Notes: a model not told the origin generated them from the sequence alone. A stretch of 64,000 nucleotides of DNA from Trueperella pyogenes (GCF_900460345.1 NZ_UHHW01000002.1:1240001-1304000); one strand, 5' to 3'; positions 17,264-27,330 are shown, counted from the stretch's first letter. Made by a program: numbers and translations.

Positions 17264-18366
17264 CGTTCCTCCGCAAGATGGAGCGCAATGCCCGCCAAAC
17301 GGCTAGCCGCATTGAGCGGCGATACGCCGGTAGAGCGTTGCGCCATGAGCTCAAGGCGGTCGCCGTCAAAGAGCGGAATGATGTGCGAGCGAACCTTCTC
17401 TACCGTGAGACTCTTATTGTCGATGAGGAGGGCACCGCCGGCGTTGACGACGTCGCGAGCATTGAGCGCCTGTTCGCCGTTGCCTACCGGAAGCGGCACG
17501 AAAACGGCGGGAATGCCAAGGGCTGACAGCTCGGCCACCATGCCAGCTCCCGCACGGGACACCGCCAAATCCGCCACTGCATAGGCGCTGTCCATGTCGG
17601 TCAGGTAATCGAGGACGACGTACCCATCGTCCGGCACCATCGCCCGCACTGCCTCGTCCTTGCCCTTACCCGTCACGTGAATCACTTGGATGCCGGCTGC
17701 TCGAATATCCTGGGCCGCCTGGGCAAAGACCTCGTTGAGGCGTAGAGCCCCCGAAGAGCCCCCTGTTACGAGCATGACCGGCTCGTCCGGGTCAAGGCCA
17801 AACCGCGCAGCTGCCTCTTTGCGTAGACTCTTGCGGCCGCCAGGTCGCGTCGCAAGCTGCTCGATGGCACGGTTGAGCGGTAGCCCGACACTGACCGTCA
17901 TTCCCTTCTTCGCACGCAACGGAGTAGAGGGGAAGGTTAGCGCGACGGTGGAAGCAAATCGTGCACCTAACTTGTTAGCCATCCCTGGGCGCGCATTACC
18001 TTCGTGGACGATGATCGGAAGGTTACGTTTGTGCGCGGCGAGGTAGACCGGAGTGGAGACGTAGCCGCCAAATCCAATGACGACGTCGGCAGCGTGGCGA
18101 TCTAGGATGTCCCCCGCCTCCGCTATAGCGCCACGAAAGCGGACGGGGAACTTCACATTCTCAAGAGAGGGTTTGCGTGGAAGCGGCACGCGCGCGATAG
18201 TCTCCAGTGCGATCCCAGCGGCCGGGACGAGCGTGGTCTCCAGTCCCGCCTGCGTCCCGACGGCCACCACCTTTGTGCCCGGGTATTCTTCAGTAATGGC
18301 ATGTGCCGTGGCCAGCAGCGGGTTGACATGCCCAGCTGTTCCCCCGCCTGCAAGTACGATCGCCAT
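17260..18366 (-). CDS. murG: UDP-GlcNAc--lipid I transferase MurG
   Basis: Peripheral membrane glycosyltransferase (GT28) that converts lipid I to lipid II. The 368-residue protein starts MAIVLAGGGTAGHVNPLLA, the G-loop 1 motif, with GNARPGMANKLGAR for acceptor binding and SRAGAGMVAEL for UDP-GlcNAc binding. Its ATG shares a base with the ftsW stop (TAATG). Order ftsW-murG-murC is standard for the cluster. Confidence 0.97.
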   Translation of the reverse strand: MAIVLAGGGTAGHVNPLLATAHAITEEYPGTKVVAVGTQAGLETTLVPAAGIALETIARVPLPRKPSLENVKFPVRFRGAIAEAGDILDRHAADVVIGFGGYVSTPVYLAAHKRNLPIIVHEGNARPGMANKLGARFASTVALTFPSTPLRAKKGMTVSVGLPLNRAIEQLATRPGGRKSLRKEAAARFGLDPDEPVMLVTGGSSGALRLNEVFAQAAQDIRAAGIQVIHVTGKGKDEAVRAMVPDDGYVVLDYLTDMDSAYAVADLAVSRAGAGMVAELSALGIPAVFVPLPVGNGEQALNARDVVNAGGALLIDNKSLTVEKVRSHIIPLFDGDRLELMAQRSTGVSPLNAASRLAGIALHLAEER

Positions 18367-19595
18367 TATCCGTTGCTCCTCACTAGCGTACGTATCCGTT
18401 GCACAAGACTACCGCGAACCCGCCAGCTCTCTCGAACGCCCGGCACGGCGAGCGCTGCGGAGGCCACGCAGCCAATCATCGCCAAAGTAGCGAGCATTGA
18501 CGATCCACCCATGGAGATAAACGGCAACGGAACGCCAAATACGGGCAGTAGGCCAGTGACGACGAACATGTTGGCAAACGCTTGGCCGCACAGCCATAGC
18601 ACCGCACCGGCCGCCATGAGCTGCCCGTACCGCGTGGGATGCTTGCGGCAGATCTCGATCAGCGCCCAGCCAAGAGCGATGAACAGGGCAATGACGGTCA
18701 AGGCGCCGAGGAGCCCCAACTCCTCACCGATGACGGCGAAGATAAAGTCCGTATGCGCTTCGGACAGATCGCGCCATTTTTCCTTACCGGCCCCGATACC
18801 GGCGCCGGTAATGCCGCCAGTGCCAAAGGCAAACTGCGCGAACTCGGTCTGGGTGGGGGCAATCGTGTCGGGCATCGCGAAAAGATCGGAAAAGTACTCG
18901 CCCACTCGCCGCAGGCGCGACGGTTTCGCCGCCACAAGCAGCCCCGCGATGAGTGAGCCTGCAAACATCACGATCCCGAGATGCTTTACTCGCATGCCCG
19001 CGAGAAAGAACAAGCCTCCGCCCAGGAGCATGAAGATCAAGGCGGTTCCCACGTCCCCGCCGCCGACGACAAGGCCGACCGAGGCAAAGAAACCCGCAGC
19101 GGGAATCCACAGCGTGGTCGGGCTTTCGACCTCTTTCAACGGCAGGCGTGCGAGCATATGGGCAAGCCACAAGACCAGCGCAATTTTGATGAACTCCGAA
19201 GGCTGAACCGTTATTCCTCCCACGGACAGCCAGTTATTGTTACCCGCAACCCCGCCGCCTTGGATCAGCACAGCCACCTGCAGGCCAAGTCCGAGGGTGA
19301 GGAGGACATGGACGAATTTCCGCGTGACGTTGTAAGGAATCAGCGCCATAACGATGAGCCCGACAATCCCGACGAGCGTGGTGAGCGCCTGGTGCGTTGC
19401 GATGGAAAAGAGCTTGACGTCCGGGTTGGCATTGGCTGCCCGGATGGAGGAGGGCGCCGTCGCGGAGAATACCATCACCACCCCAATGATCGTCAGTGCA
19501 GCAGTTGAGACGAGCATGACGATGAGTGCGCGCTGTATATCGTTGCGCCGGGCCAGTGCCCGTTCGCTCAGTGCAGGAGCTTCAAGAATTGGCAT
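18366..19595 (-). CDS. ftsW: SEDS-family septal peptidoglycan polymerase FtsW
   Basis: Polytopic glycosyltransferase that polymerises lipid II at the septum together with the transpeptidase FtsI. The 409 residues hold about ten membrane segments with the SEDS features WLSVGGITVQPSEFIKIAL, GGGDVGTALIF (catalytic-type Asp) and TDFIFAVIGEELGLLG, and PFISMGGSSM near the end. ATG 19595 is chosen for its family-like N-terminus and the GGTGAT just upstream; it overlaps murD by 14 bases. Much longer in-frame readings extend through murD and are not real. Confidence 0.95.
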   Translation of the reverse strand: MPILEAPALSERALARRNDIQRALIVMLVSTAALTIIGVVMVFSATAPSSIRAANANPDVKLFSIATHQALTTLVGIVGLIVMALIPYNVTRKFVHVLLTLGLGLQVAVLIQGGGVAGNNNWLSVGGITVQPSEFIKIALVLWLAHMLARLPLKEVESPTTLWIPAAGFFASVGLVVGGGDVGTALIFMLLGGGLFFLAGMRVKHLGIVMFAGSLIAGLLVAAKPSRLRRVGEYFSDLFAMPDTIAPTQTEFAQFAFGTGGITGAGIGAGKEKWRDLSEAHTDFIFAVIGEELGLLGALTVIALFIALGWALIEICRKHPTRYGQLMAAGAVLWLCGQAFANMFVVTGLLPVFGVPLPFISMGGSSMLATLAMIGCVASAALAVPGVRESWRVRGSLVQRIRTLVRSNG

Positions 19596-21051
19596 GATCA
19601 CCGCCGAGTAATCGAACAGATTCAGCGAATTTCTCACCGCGTTCGGCATACGATGCAAACTGATCCATAGATGCACACGCCGGAGCCAGAATGACCGTGT
19701 CCCCGGCAGTGGCGAATGCGGCTGCCGCGGCGACGGCGTCGTCCATCGGTGTTGTCGAGTCGGCCGCGACGTAATGCACCGGCACGTCGATCCCCCGCAG
19801 CGCCACACGCCACGGTTCCTGATCGACGCCGATGACAACGACGGCGCGCAGGTTCTTCGCCACCTTAGCCACAAGTTCCTCGAAATGCGCTCCCTTAGCC
19901 AACCCGCCAACAATCCACACGGCACTGTCCAGAGCGCGCACGGAGGCCTCGGCTGCGTGTGCGTTGGTCGCCTTCGAATCGTCGACATAGCTCACGCCAT
20001 TGACGTGGCCAACGGTCTCGATACGGTGATGCCCGCTTGAGAAGCTGCGCAAACCAGCGCGTACGTGCGCGGTTGATACGCCGATCGCCCGGGTGAGCGC
20101 CGCAGCTGCGAGGGCATCCTTGGCGATATGCACTGGCAGGGCACTGCCTTCGGGAGCCAGATGTTCGATATCGGCGACGCCGAAGACAATCTCCGCGTGC
20201 GTATGGCGCTGTGCGATGAATGCCCTGTCAGCTACCTCATCGTCAACAAATCCGATCTGACCCACGCTGGGCACGCCCAGTGTCAGGCCGATAGCGCGGG
20301 CGCCCTCTTGCACGTCGGCGTCGTCGACCATGAGCTGTATCTGCTGGTCGCCCACAGGATAAAGACATGCTATCTGCGTGTGTGCGTAAACGCGCGCTTT
20401 GGCCGTGCGGTAATCCTCGCGCGAACCGTGCCATTCGAGGTGGTCATCAGCGAAGTTCAGGCACACGGACGCCGCTGGTTCCATCGAGTAGGTCGCCGCC
20501 AATTGGAAAGACGATAACTCGAGGGCGAAGGCGTCGGGCGCCTCGTTAGACAAGTCGCTCACAGCAGTAACTGCAGGCGTGCCGACGTTTCCGACGGCGC
20601 GCCCGCGCAGACCCGCGCTCCGCAGGATGGATTCAGTCATCGTCACTGTGGTTGTCTTGCCGTTCGTGCCCGTGATACACAGCCACGGGGCGAACACGCC
20701 GTCTTTGGCAGCGCGCAGGTGCCAGGCAAGCTCGATCTCGGACCACACGGGCACGCCCGCAGCCCGCAAAACCCGCCAGGCAGGACCGGTCTGTTGAAAG
20801 CCTGGGGCGATGACGACGATATCGGGTTCCCAGGAAAGCAAAGCAGCGAGGAGCACTTCCGGGTCGCCGTCGGCGGCTCCAGCTAGATGGCGGTAGGCCG
20901 CGCGCGACTCGGCGTTCGCATCCCATGCGGACAGAACGGCGTCCGTGTGGGCCGAAAGCGCTTCGAGCGAGGCGCGCCCGGAAATACCCAAGCCGAGCAC
21001 GGCGACACGACGCCCAGCAAACTGGGCGGCTCCGGGAATTGTTCGCGTCAT
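19582..21051 (-). CDS. murD: UDP-MurNAc-L-Ala--D-glutamate ligase
   Basis: Adds D-glutamate to UDP-MurNAc-L-Ala. The 489-residue protein has an N-terminal Rossmann motif VLGLGISGRASLEAL, P-loop GTNGKTTT (128-135) and the C-terminal YVDDSKATNAHAAEAS. ATG 21051 is chosen because it forms the common ATGA overlap with the mraY stop; an ATG five codons upstream is possible. It lies between mraY and ftsW in the usual order. Confidence 0.96.
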   Translation of the reverse strand: MTRTIPGAAQFAGRRVAVLGLGISGRASLEALSAHTDAVLSAWDANAESRAAYRHLAGAADGDPEVLLAALLSWEPDIVVIAPGFQQTGPAWRVLRAAGVPVWSEIELAWHLRAAKDGVFAPWLCITGTNGKTTTVTMTESILRSAGLRGRAVGNVGTPAVTAVSDLSNEAPDAFALELSSFQLAATYSMEPAASVCLNFADDHLEWHGSREDYRTAKARVYAHTQIACLYPVGDQQIQLMVDDADVQEGARAIGLTLGVPSVGQIGFVDDEVADRAFIAQRHTHAEIVFGVADIEHLAPEGSALPVHIAKDALAAAALTRAIGVSTAHVRAGLRSFSSGHHRIETVGHVNGVSYVDDSKATNAHAAEASVRALDSAVWIVGGLAKGAHFEELVAKVAKNLRAVVVIGVDQEPWRVALRGIDVPVHYVAADSTTPMDDAVAAAAAFATAGDTVILAPACASMDQFASYAERGEKFAESVRLLGGDHANS

Positions 21052-22133
21052 TGTTTGGCCAACCATTCAGCGTAGAAAATACTGATGCCACCGGCCACCA
21101 TCAGGGCCTGGATGAGCCAAAAACGCACCACGATGGTGACCTCCTTCCAGCCCTTGAGCTCGAAATGATGGTGGAGCGGAGCCATGCGGAAGACGCGTTT
21201 TCCAGTCGCTTTAAAGACGCCGATTTGGATCACATCGGACATGACGATGATGACGAACAGGCCGCCGAGAATAACCGCGAGGATTTGGGTCTGCGTGAGA
21301 ATCGATATACCGGCAAAGGCTCCGCCGAGGGCGAGCGAGCCTGTGTCTCCCATAAAAATAGCTGCCGGAGAGGTGTTGTGCCAGAGGAATCCCAGGCAGG
21401 CCCCCATAATCGCTGCGGCCACGATCGCGAGATCTCGTGGATCGCGCACGCCGTAGCAACCTGCCACGGGGTTTACCACCGATACGCACGTCTGATATGA
21501 CTGCCATACCGTCACGAGAGTGTATCCCGCAAATGCGATTGCACTCGCACCGGCCGCTAGGCCGTCCAACCCGTCTGTGAGGTTGACGGCGTTCGACCAG
21601 GCGGTGATCAGGAAATTGGCCCAAATGATGAATGCGATCAGGCCCAGTGCCGCGCCGAGGTAGGCGAAATTGAGGTTCGTGTCGCGGACGAACGATACCC
21701 GGGTGCTACCCGGCGTGCGGTTATATTCATTGCGGAACTGCAGTGCGCCTACGGCGAAGAGAATTCCGACCACACCCTGCCCAATGATCTTCGCCATCGG
21801 GGTCAGCCCCAGCGAGCGCTCATTGCGGATCTTGGCAAAGTCGTCGAGGAATCCGAGGAACCCCATGCCGATCATCAAACCCAGCAACAAGATGCCGGAC
21901 ACGTTCGGCATCCTCGCTGTGGAAGCGTTCGCCGCCGCATAACCGCACACGGTAGCAAAGATGATAACGATTCCGCCCATCGTAGGGGTACCGCGTTTGA
22001 CGAGGTGGGTGGTCGGGCCGTCTTCGCGGATAAACTGGCCATAGGATCTCTTGCGCAGTACGCGCACGAGCACGGGCGTGCCGAAGAGCGCGATAATGAG
22101 CGCTGTCGCCACCGCGATGAGAATTGCGAGCAT
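21048..22133 (-). CDS. mraY: Phospho-MurNAc-pentapeptide transferase MraY
   Basis: Integral membrane enzyme that moves phospho-MurNAc-pentapeptide to undecaprenyl phosphate, making lipid I. The 361 residues carry about ten membrane helices, GTPTMGGIVI near the N-terminus, the catalytic NLTDGLDGLAAG region, and PLHHHFELKGW, the conserved histidine motif on the cytoplasmic side. Its ATG directly follows the murF stop codon with no gap. Confidence 0.98.
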   Translation of the reverse strand: MLAILIAVATALIIALFGTPVLVRVLRKRSYGQFIREDGPTTHLVKRGTPTMGGIVIIFATVCGYAAANASTARMPNVSGILLLGLMIGMGFLGFLDDFAKIRNERSLGLTPMAKIIGQGVVGILFAVGALQFRNEYNRTPGSTRVSFVRDTNLNFAYLGAALGLIAFIIWANFLITAWSNAVNLTDGLDGLAAGASAIAFAGYTLVTVWQSYQTCVSVVNPVAGCYGVRDPRDLAIVAAAIMGACLGFLWHNTSPAAIFMGDTGSLALGGAFAGISILTQTQILAVILGGLFVIIVMSDVIQIGVFKATGKRVFRMAPLHHHFELKGWKEVTIVVRFWLIQALMVAGGISIFYAEWLAKQ

Positions 22134-23534
22134 CTAGCTGTCCTCTCCCACTAGCGCATCAGCTACGCGCCACACGCCCGATCCGTTGGAGCCTTTAAGC
22201 AAGACTACGTCACCTTGGGCCAGGATCGCGCTAACCACGTCACGGGCAGATTCAGCTGTGCTGTGTTCGACGCGGACTCCCGCGCTACGCGCCGCCTCCA
22301 CCAGCGCCGTGGTCTCCTCGCCAACGCCGATAACGACGTCGACCCCGCGAGCCGCGGCGTAGCGCCCAACGGCCTCGTGTTCCGTTGGCGATTCCTCACC
22401 GAGTTCCAACATGGCCCCCAGGACGGCGACCGTACGCCGCCCGCGCCCCAGTTTTTCCAGGGCGTCAAGGCCTGCCCGCATGGAATCGGGATTGGCATTG
22501 TAGGAGTCGTCAATGATCACAATTCCGTCGCGCTCTGACACAGCCATCCGGTGCGGGCTGGCGGCTGCGGTAGCAGAGAGGATCTGGGCGATATGCTCGA
22601 CGCCGATGCCGTAGGCGTCCGCGACGGCTGCGGCAGCCAGCGCATTCCAGATGTGGTGTTCGCCGATCAGGGCGAGTCTCACGCGGGCGCGACCCGTCGC
22701 GGTAACTAGCGTAAATGCCGCCTGCCCTCGCTCGTTCACCGTTATATCCGCGGCGTGGACGCCGGGCAGGTCAGCGTCTCCAAAGAAACGCACCTCGTTG
22801 TCGGTGAGGTCTGCCATTGCCCGCACGCGCTCGTCGCCCGCGTTGAGGATGACCCTCCCGCCCGCGCGCACGCCCGTCACCATTTCCGCTTTAGCTTTCG
22901 CTACATTTTCAATGCCACCAAAATGGCCCAGATGAGCGCGGGCGACGGCCAAGACGACGCCGATGTCAGGCGGCGCGATCGAGGTCAAATACTCGATATT
23001 ACCCAGGTGATCTGCCCCCATTTCGAGGACGAGGGTGTCCGTATCGGCGTCGGCGCGTAAGACCGTCAGCGGCAGACCGATCTCATTATTGAATGAACCC
23101 GCGGGCGCGACTATCGGCCCCCGGATAGCCAGCAGTGAGGCGAGCAGATCTTTCGTTGTTGTCTTGCCAACCGAACCAGTGATGGCCGCGACCTGGAGGC
23201 GCGGATTGCGGTCACGAGCCCGGCGCAGTGAGTGGCGGGCCAGAGAACCGAGGGCCGAGAGGACGTCGTCGGTAACGATGAGACGATCTGCCGGCGCGCC
23301 CGAAGCAAGGGCGACCTCCGGGGTGGCGGTAAGTACCGCGCTGGCGCCAGCCGCTATGGCTTTGCCTGCCAGCGTCGCTCCATCCACGCGCGCGCCAGCG
23401 ATCGCCACAAAGAGTTCACCTCCGCGGATTTGGCGAGTGTCAGTGACAACGGCTGTCACGGTGTCCGCGGCTGGTGTCACCTGAAAATGCCCACCGGCAT
23501 CGGCGCCTACCTGCTCGATCGAGATCGGAATCAT
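22134..23534 (-). CDS. murF: UDP-MurNAc-tripeptide--D-alanyl-D-alanine ligase
   Basis: Adds the D-Ala-D-Ala dipeptide to complete the UDP-MurNAc-pentapeptide. The 466-residue Mur ligase shows the N-terminal segment VVTDTRQIRGGELFVAIAG, P-loop TGSVGKTTT (119-127) and IDDSYNANPDSMRAGLDAL, characteristic of MurF. ATG 23534 overlaps the murE stop by four bases. Confidence 0.97.
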   Translation of the reverse strand: MIPISIEQVGADAGGHFQVTPAADTVTAVVTDTRQIRGGELFVAIAGARVDGATLAGKAIAAGASAVLTATPEVALASGAPADRLIVTDDVLSALGSLARHSLRRARDRNPRLQVAAITGSVGKTTTKDLLASLLAIRGPIVAPAGSFNNEIGLPLTVLRADADTDTLVLEMGADHLGNIEYLTSIAPPDIGVVLAVARAHLGHFGGIENVAKAKAEMVTGVRAGGRVILNAGDERVRAMADLTDNEVRFFGDADLPGVHAADITVNERGQAAFTLVTATGRARVRLALIGEHHIWNALAAAAVADAYGIGVEHIAQILSATAAASPHRMAVSERDGIVIIDDSYNANPDSMRAGLDALEKLGRGRRTVAVLGAMLELGEESPTEHEAVGRYAAARGVDVVIGVGEETTALVEAARSAGVRVEHSTAESARDVVSAILAQGDVVLLKGSNGSGVWRVADALVGEDS

Positions 23535-25021
23535 TCTTCCTCCATGCGCTGCGCGAGTGCGTTACGTGCCACAACGCGGTCGTCAATGTGCCGGGCCGTA
23601 CCCGCGACATCCTGAATCGTCTCGTGTCCGCGCCCAGCAATAAGGATAGTGTCTTCGCGTGCTGCAGTGGTGATGGCTTCCCGAATGGCCGTCTCACGAT
23701 CCCCAATTTCCACAAAATCGAAACCCTCGGGAATGCCCGCAATCATTTCGCTGCGTATCTGGGCGGGGTCTTCCGAGTGCGGGTCGTCGTCGGTGACGAT
23801 GAGATAGTCGGCGTGCTTGGCTACCGCCGCAGCCATCATGGGGCGCTTGCCGCGGTCACGATCACCCGCGGCACCGGTGAGGACGATGAGTTTGCCCGCA
23901 CGCAATTGGCGCAAAGACACCATCGCCTTGACGAGGGCATCGGTGTTGTGGGCGAAATCCACGACCGTGTATGGGCGCTCTCCCACAACTTCCATCCGGC
24001 CGGGGATCTGCGGGCTTATGCCGCGCCGCCCGAGTACCTGCTCGAGTTCACGCACCGACACGCCAGACTCAAGCACCATGACAGCTGCCAACGCAGCGTT
24101 GGCCACGTTGAAAGCGCCTGGCAACGTCGTCAGCGTGTCGAGAGTGCCGAGCGGACCGGCCAGGTGCAGATGCTGGGCTGAGCCCGAGACACGGGAGGTC
24201 GCAAGCCAGTCGGCGTCGTTGCCAGCGAGCGAGAGTGAGACGACGCAGCCCGGACGCGCCGCGCTGACCTCCCGATACAAGCGCTGACCCCACTCGTCGT
24301 CAACGACGATGACGCCGCGCGCAGAATGCTGCTCATCAAAAAGTAAGGCCTTAGCTTTGAAATACTCTTCGAGCGTCTCGTGGTAGTCGAGGTGATCCTG
24401 GGTGAGATTGGTAAATCCGGCCACGTCGAAGCGGATAGGGCTCGTCCGCCCCTGGGCGAGCGCGTGCGAGGAAGCCTCCATAACGAGGTCCGTGCCGCCG
24501 CGCTCGACGAGTTGAGCGAGGATGCGCTGCAGGTCAACCGGTTGCGGTGTCGTCAATGCCGCAGGAACCGCCTCGCCCGCGATCCGCACTTCAACCGTGC
24601 CGATGAGGCCAGTATTGCGCCCGAGCCGGGTGAGGACGTCGTCGAGCATGTAGGCGGTCGACGTCTTGCCATTCGTCCCAGTCACCGCAAACGTCGTCAG
24701 CTGCTGGTCGGGTATCCCCCAACAATAGCTAGCAACGAGGCCGGCCACGCGCGCAGGGTCGGCGGCGACCAGCACCGGAACGCCGAGGTCACCTGCTATC
24801 TTTGCACCTTCGACGTCGGTGAGCACGGCTGCAGCCCCGGCCGCAACCGCCAAGCGCGCAAACTTGGCCGCATGGACCGTGGCACCGCGCGCCGCGATAA
24901 AAAGATCCCCCGGTTGCACCAGGCGATTATCGGCGCACACCCCTAAGACTGTGCCGTCTACAGAGGTGGCGCCAATGAGTTGAGCGATGTCGGCAAGTGA
25001 CGTGCGCGACCGAGATGTCAT
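23531..25021 (-). CDS. murE: UDP-MurNAc-dipeptide ligase MurE, probably L-lysine or L-ornithine adding
   Basis: Adds the third stem residue to UDP-MurNAc-L-Ala-D-Glu. The 496-residue protein has P-loop GTNGKTST (115-122), the NLTQDHLDYH motif with the lysine-carbamylation region nearby, and the specificity motif TDDDPHSEDP with DDPH at 412-415. Enzymes that add meso-diaminopimelate carry DNPR, where Arg holds the extra carboxylate; His415 here argues for L-lysine or L-ornithine. That conclusion is an inference from the motif. It precedes murF with a four-base overlap. Confidence 0.95.
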   Translation of the reverse strand: MTSRSRTSLADIAQLIGATSVDGTVLGVCADNRLVQPGDLFIAARGATVHAAKFARLAVAAGAAAVLTDVEGAKIAGDLGVPVLVAADPARVAGLVASYCWGIPDQQLTTFAVTGTNGKTSTAYMLDDVLTRLGRNTGLIGTVEVRIAGEAVPAALTTPQPVDLQRILAQLVERGGTDLVMEASSHALAQGRTSPIRFDVAGFTNLTQDHLDYHETLEEYFKAKALLFDEQHSARGVIVVDDEWGQRLYREVSAARPGCVVSLSLAGNDADWLATSRVSGSAQHLHLAGPLGTLDTLTTLPGAFNVANAALAAVMVLESGVSVRELEQVLGRRGISPQIPGRMEVVGERPYTVVDFAHNTDALVKAMVSLRQLRAGKLIVLTGAAGDRDRGKRPMMAAAVAKHADYLIVTDDDPHSEDPAQIRSEMIAGIPEGFDFVEIGDRETAIREAITTAAREDTILIAGRGHETIQDVAGTARHIDDRVVARNALAQRMEEE

Positions 25022-25029
25022 GATCAGTC

Positions 25030-26919
25030 CTACTGCTTCGAATGGATGAGTTCCGTCTCAGTCCACGGTAACCGCGCAAGAGGAACTTGCGAGGGCGGGA
25101 TCTTCATTTGACGCATAGCAAAATTGGCAGTTCCGCTAAAGACGGCCGCGGCGGTGTCGCCGCCGTAGCCAGCGCCGCGGGCGTTGTAGACGATCGAGGC
25201 CACGATTATCTTCGGGTCTTCTGCAGGAATGGCGCCCACGAAAGTGCCTGCACGCTTAGTGAGTGCGCCCGACGCGTCCGGCACCTGGGCGGTACCAGTC
25301 TTGCCTGCCACGTTATATCCCTCGACTCGCGCCTTCCAACCTGTCGAGTGCGGATCGGTGACAGCCTGCATCATCTCGAGCATCGTCGCTGCGGATTCTT
25401 TGCTGATCACCTGACGCGATTCAGCCACCGTGCGCGCGGTGAACTCGCCTTTGACGCTTTCGACCCCGTCGACGATATGCAAGGGTATATACACCCCCTC
25501 GTTGGCAATCACACCCATCATCTGACCTAGCTGAAGCGTGGTAGCGCTCCACGCCTGACCAAACATTGTGGTGTAATGAGTGCGCCCACGCCACGACTCA
25601 TATGGCGGCAAGACGCCGGCTTGCTCTCCCGGCAGCTCAATTCCAGTGGGCTGGCCGAGTCCATAGTTGACCATGTATTGGTGACGAACGGAATCGTCCA
25701 GCTTATCGCCAATCTGAACCAGACCCGTGTTATACGACTTTGCCAAGGTACCAGCCACAGTCAGCTTCTCCGCCGGATGCGGGTCGTTATCCTTGATCAC
25801 CTCACCGTTGGGCATCTGCATCGGCGTCGATACCCGGAAAAGATCTAGCGGATTGACTTTGCCTTCGTTGATCGCAGCCGAATAGGTGATGACCTTACCG
25901 GTCGATCCCGGCTCCACTATCGCCGAGACCGCACGCGAATGCCAGTCTTTCGGATCGGTGGCTGACAGATTCGCCGGATCGGGCGAATTCGAGTCCGCCA
26001 AGGCCAGCACTCGTCCCGTCCCCTTTTCGATCACGACGACGGTACCCCACTCCGCGCCTTGATCCCGAACCACGCTGTTGAGCGCATCTTCGGTGGCCTT
26101 TTGCAGGTCGGCGTCGATAGTCAGGCGGACGGATCCGCCGTCGACTGCCGGGGTCTCGCGGCGCTGCGAGTTCGGGAACACTGCTCCACCGGCAGCTACC
26201 TCGAACTGCACCCTGCCTTCGGTTCCAGCGAGCACGTCGTCGTACTGTTGCTCAATGCCGGCCCGTCCCACCGGCGTCGGCGAATCTTCAGTCTGGCCGA
26301 GGTAGCCCAGAATCGTCCCCGCCGTCGTGCCGCCCGGGTACTGGCGCTGCATGAAGCGCTCCGGGTAAATCCCCTTAACGCCAAGCGCGTTGATCGCCCG
26401 CCACTCGTCTGGTGAAATATCGGAGGCGATAAGTTGCCACTTGGACTTGCGCTCGCCTCCGAGTAGTTTGCCGCCAAGTTCGGCTGGGTCAGCCCCCAGA
26501 ACCGGCGCAAGAACCTTGGCCGCCGCGACGGGGCCCGCGCCTGTAATCTTGCCCTCATCATCGCGAGTGACGAACTTCGAAATCTCTACCTGGTCCGCAC
26601 GCACGTTGTATCGCTCGATTGAGGTGGCCAGAACCGCACCGTGGGCATCGACGATGTTTCCGCGCTTAGCTTCCAACGGATAGGTACGAGAGCGGAACTC
26701 GCGAGCGGTCTCGGAGAGATTATGTGCTTGCACGACCTGCAGATAGAACAGGCGAAGGCCGAGCAAGAGCGCAACGGCAAGCACAAATCTAAAAAGAAAC
26801 TGCACACGCCTGTTCGTTATTTTACGTGCCGGGCGATCCGGGCCCTCTCCCGCCCCAAGGCCGCGGCGGATATATGAACGTATGGCAGATCTGACCGTCA
26901 GATCATCGGTCCGCGCCAT
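25030..26919 (-). CDS. ftsI: Septal penicillin-binding protein FtsI (PBP3 type)
   Basis: Class B transpeptidase that cross-links septal peptidoglycan with FtsW. The 629-residue protein has a cytoplasmic tail, one membrane anchor (VQFLFRFVLAVALLLGLRLF, about 38-57), the pedestal domain (RSRTYPLEAKRGNIVDAHG) and the transpeptidase domain with catalytic Ser339 in STGK, SYNTG and GKTGTAQ. No PASTA domains follow. It sits between the ftsL-like gene (10 bases away) and murE (8 bases away). Confidence 0.97.
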   Translation of the reverse strand: MARTDDLTVRSAIRSYIRRGLGAGEGPDRPARKITNRRVQFLFRFVLAVALLLGLRLFYLQVVQAHNLSETAREFRSRTYPLEAKRGNIVDAHGAVLATSIERYNVRADQVEISKFVTRDDEGKITGAGPVAAAKVLAPVLGADPAELGGKLLGGERKSKWQLIASDISPDEWRAINALGVKGIYPERFMQRQYPGGTTAGTILGYLGQTEDSPTPVGRAGIEQQYDDVLAGTEGRVQFEVAAGGAVFPNSQRRETPAVDGGSVRLTIDADLQKATEDALNSVVRDQGAEWGTVVVIEKGTGRVLALADSNSPDPANLSATDPKDWHSRAVSAIVEPGSTGKVITYSAAINEGKVNPLDLFRVSTPMQMPNGEVIKDNDPHPAEKLTVAGTLAKSYNTGLVQIGDKLDDSVRHQYMVNYGLGQPTGIELPGEQAGVLPPYESWRGRTHYTTMFGQAWSATTLQLGQMMGVIANEGVYIPLHIVDGVESVKGEFTARTVAESRQVISKESAATMLEMMQAVTDPHSTGWKARVEGYNVAGKTGTAQVPDASGALTKRAGTFVGAIPAEDPKIIVASIVYNARGAGYGGDTAAAVFSGTANFAMRQMKIPPSQVPLARLPWTETELIHSKQ

Positions 26920-26929
26920 AACCTATCCC

Positions 26930-27322
26930 CTATTTCCGGGCCGGAGCCGTGATCACCCCGGTTTCAAGATTGATATGCAGCGCACCGGCGGCGGGAATCA
27001 AACCTAGTCCCTGTGCCCGTGCACGAAGCTCGTTCGGAGTCGAGACGGCGATGACATCCTTCGTCAGGGTGGCTTCGCGCGCCGCGACCTCGTTCAATTC
27101 AACAGTAATGTTTTTAATGTCGTATGCACCTTGCACCATACGCGTGTTGAGGTGAAATGCAACGCTGAATGAAGCAATGAGGAAGATCGCACACAACACA
27201 ACTGCGCCCCAAAAGCCGCGCGCCGGTGCAGGAGTAGGAACCACGGATAGCCCCGGCATTTCGATGATGGGCCGGGATGCAGGCGCGCGCCGTGCGCGCT
27301 GACGATCGAGTGCAATGCTCAT
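26930..27322 (-). CDS. ftsL: FtsL-like small bitopic division protein
   Basis: A 130-residue protein with one transmembrane helix (about 38-57, FWGAVVLCAIFLIASFSVAF) and a periplasmic segment with coiled-coil character (NITVELNEVAAREATLTKDV) followed by TPNELRARAQGLGLIPA, the pattern of FtsL/septum-formation-initiator-like proteins. Identity rests on topology and the rsmH-ftsL-ftsI position, since FtsL sequences diverge strongly. GAGGT precedes ATG 27322; it lies 8 bases after rsmH. Confidence 0.85.
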   Translation of the reverse strand: MSIALDRQRARRAPASRPIIEMPGLSVVPTPAPARGFWGAVVLCAIFLIASFSVAFHLNTRMVQGAYDIKNITVELNEVAAREATLTKDVIAVSTPNELRARAQGLGLIPAAGALHINLETGVITAPARK

Positions 27323-27330
27323 GTGATACC

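Noticed and set aside
16211..17584. Long plus-strand open frame antisense to murC and murG
   Set aside because: It shadows two essential genes and shows no recognisable domain; codon bias of the real strand explains the lack of stops.
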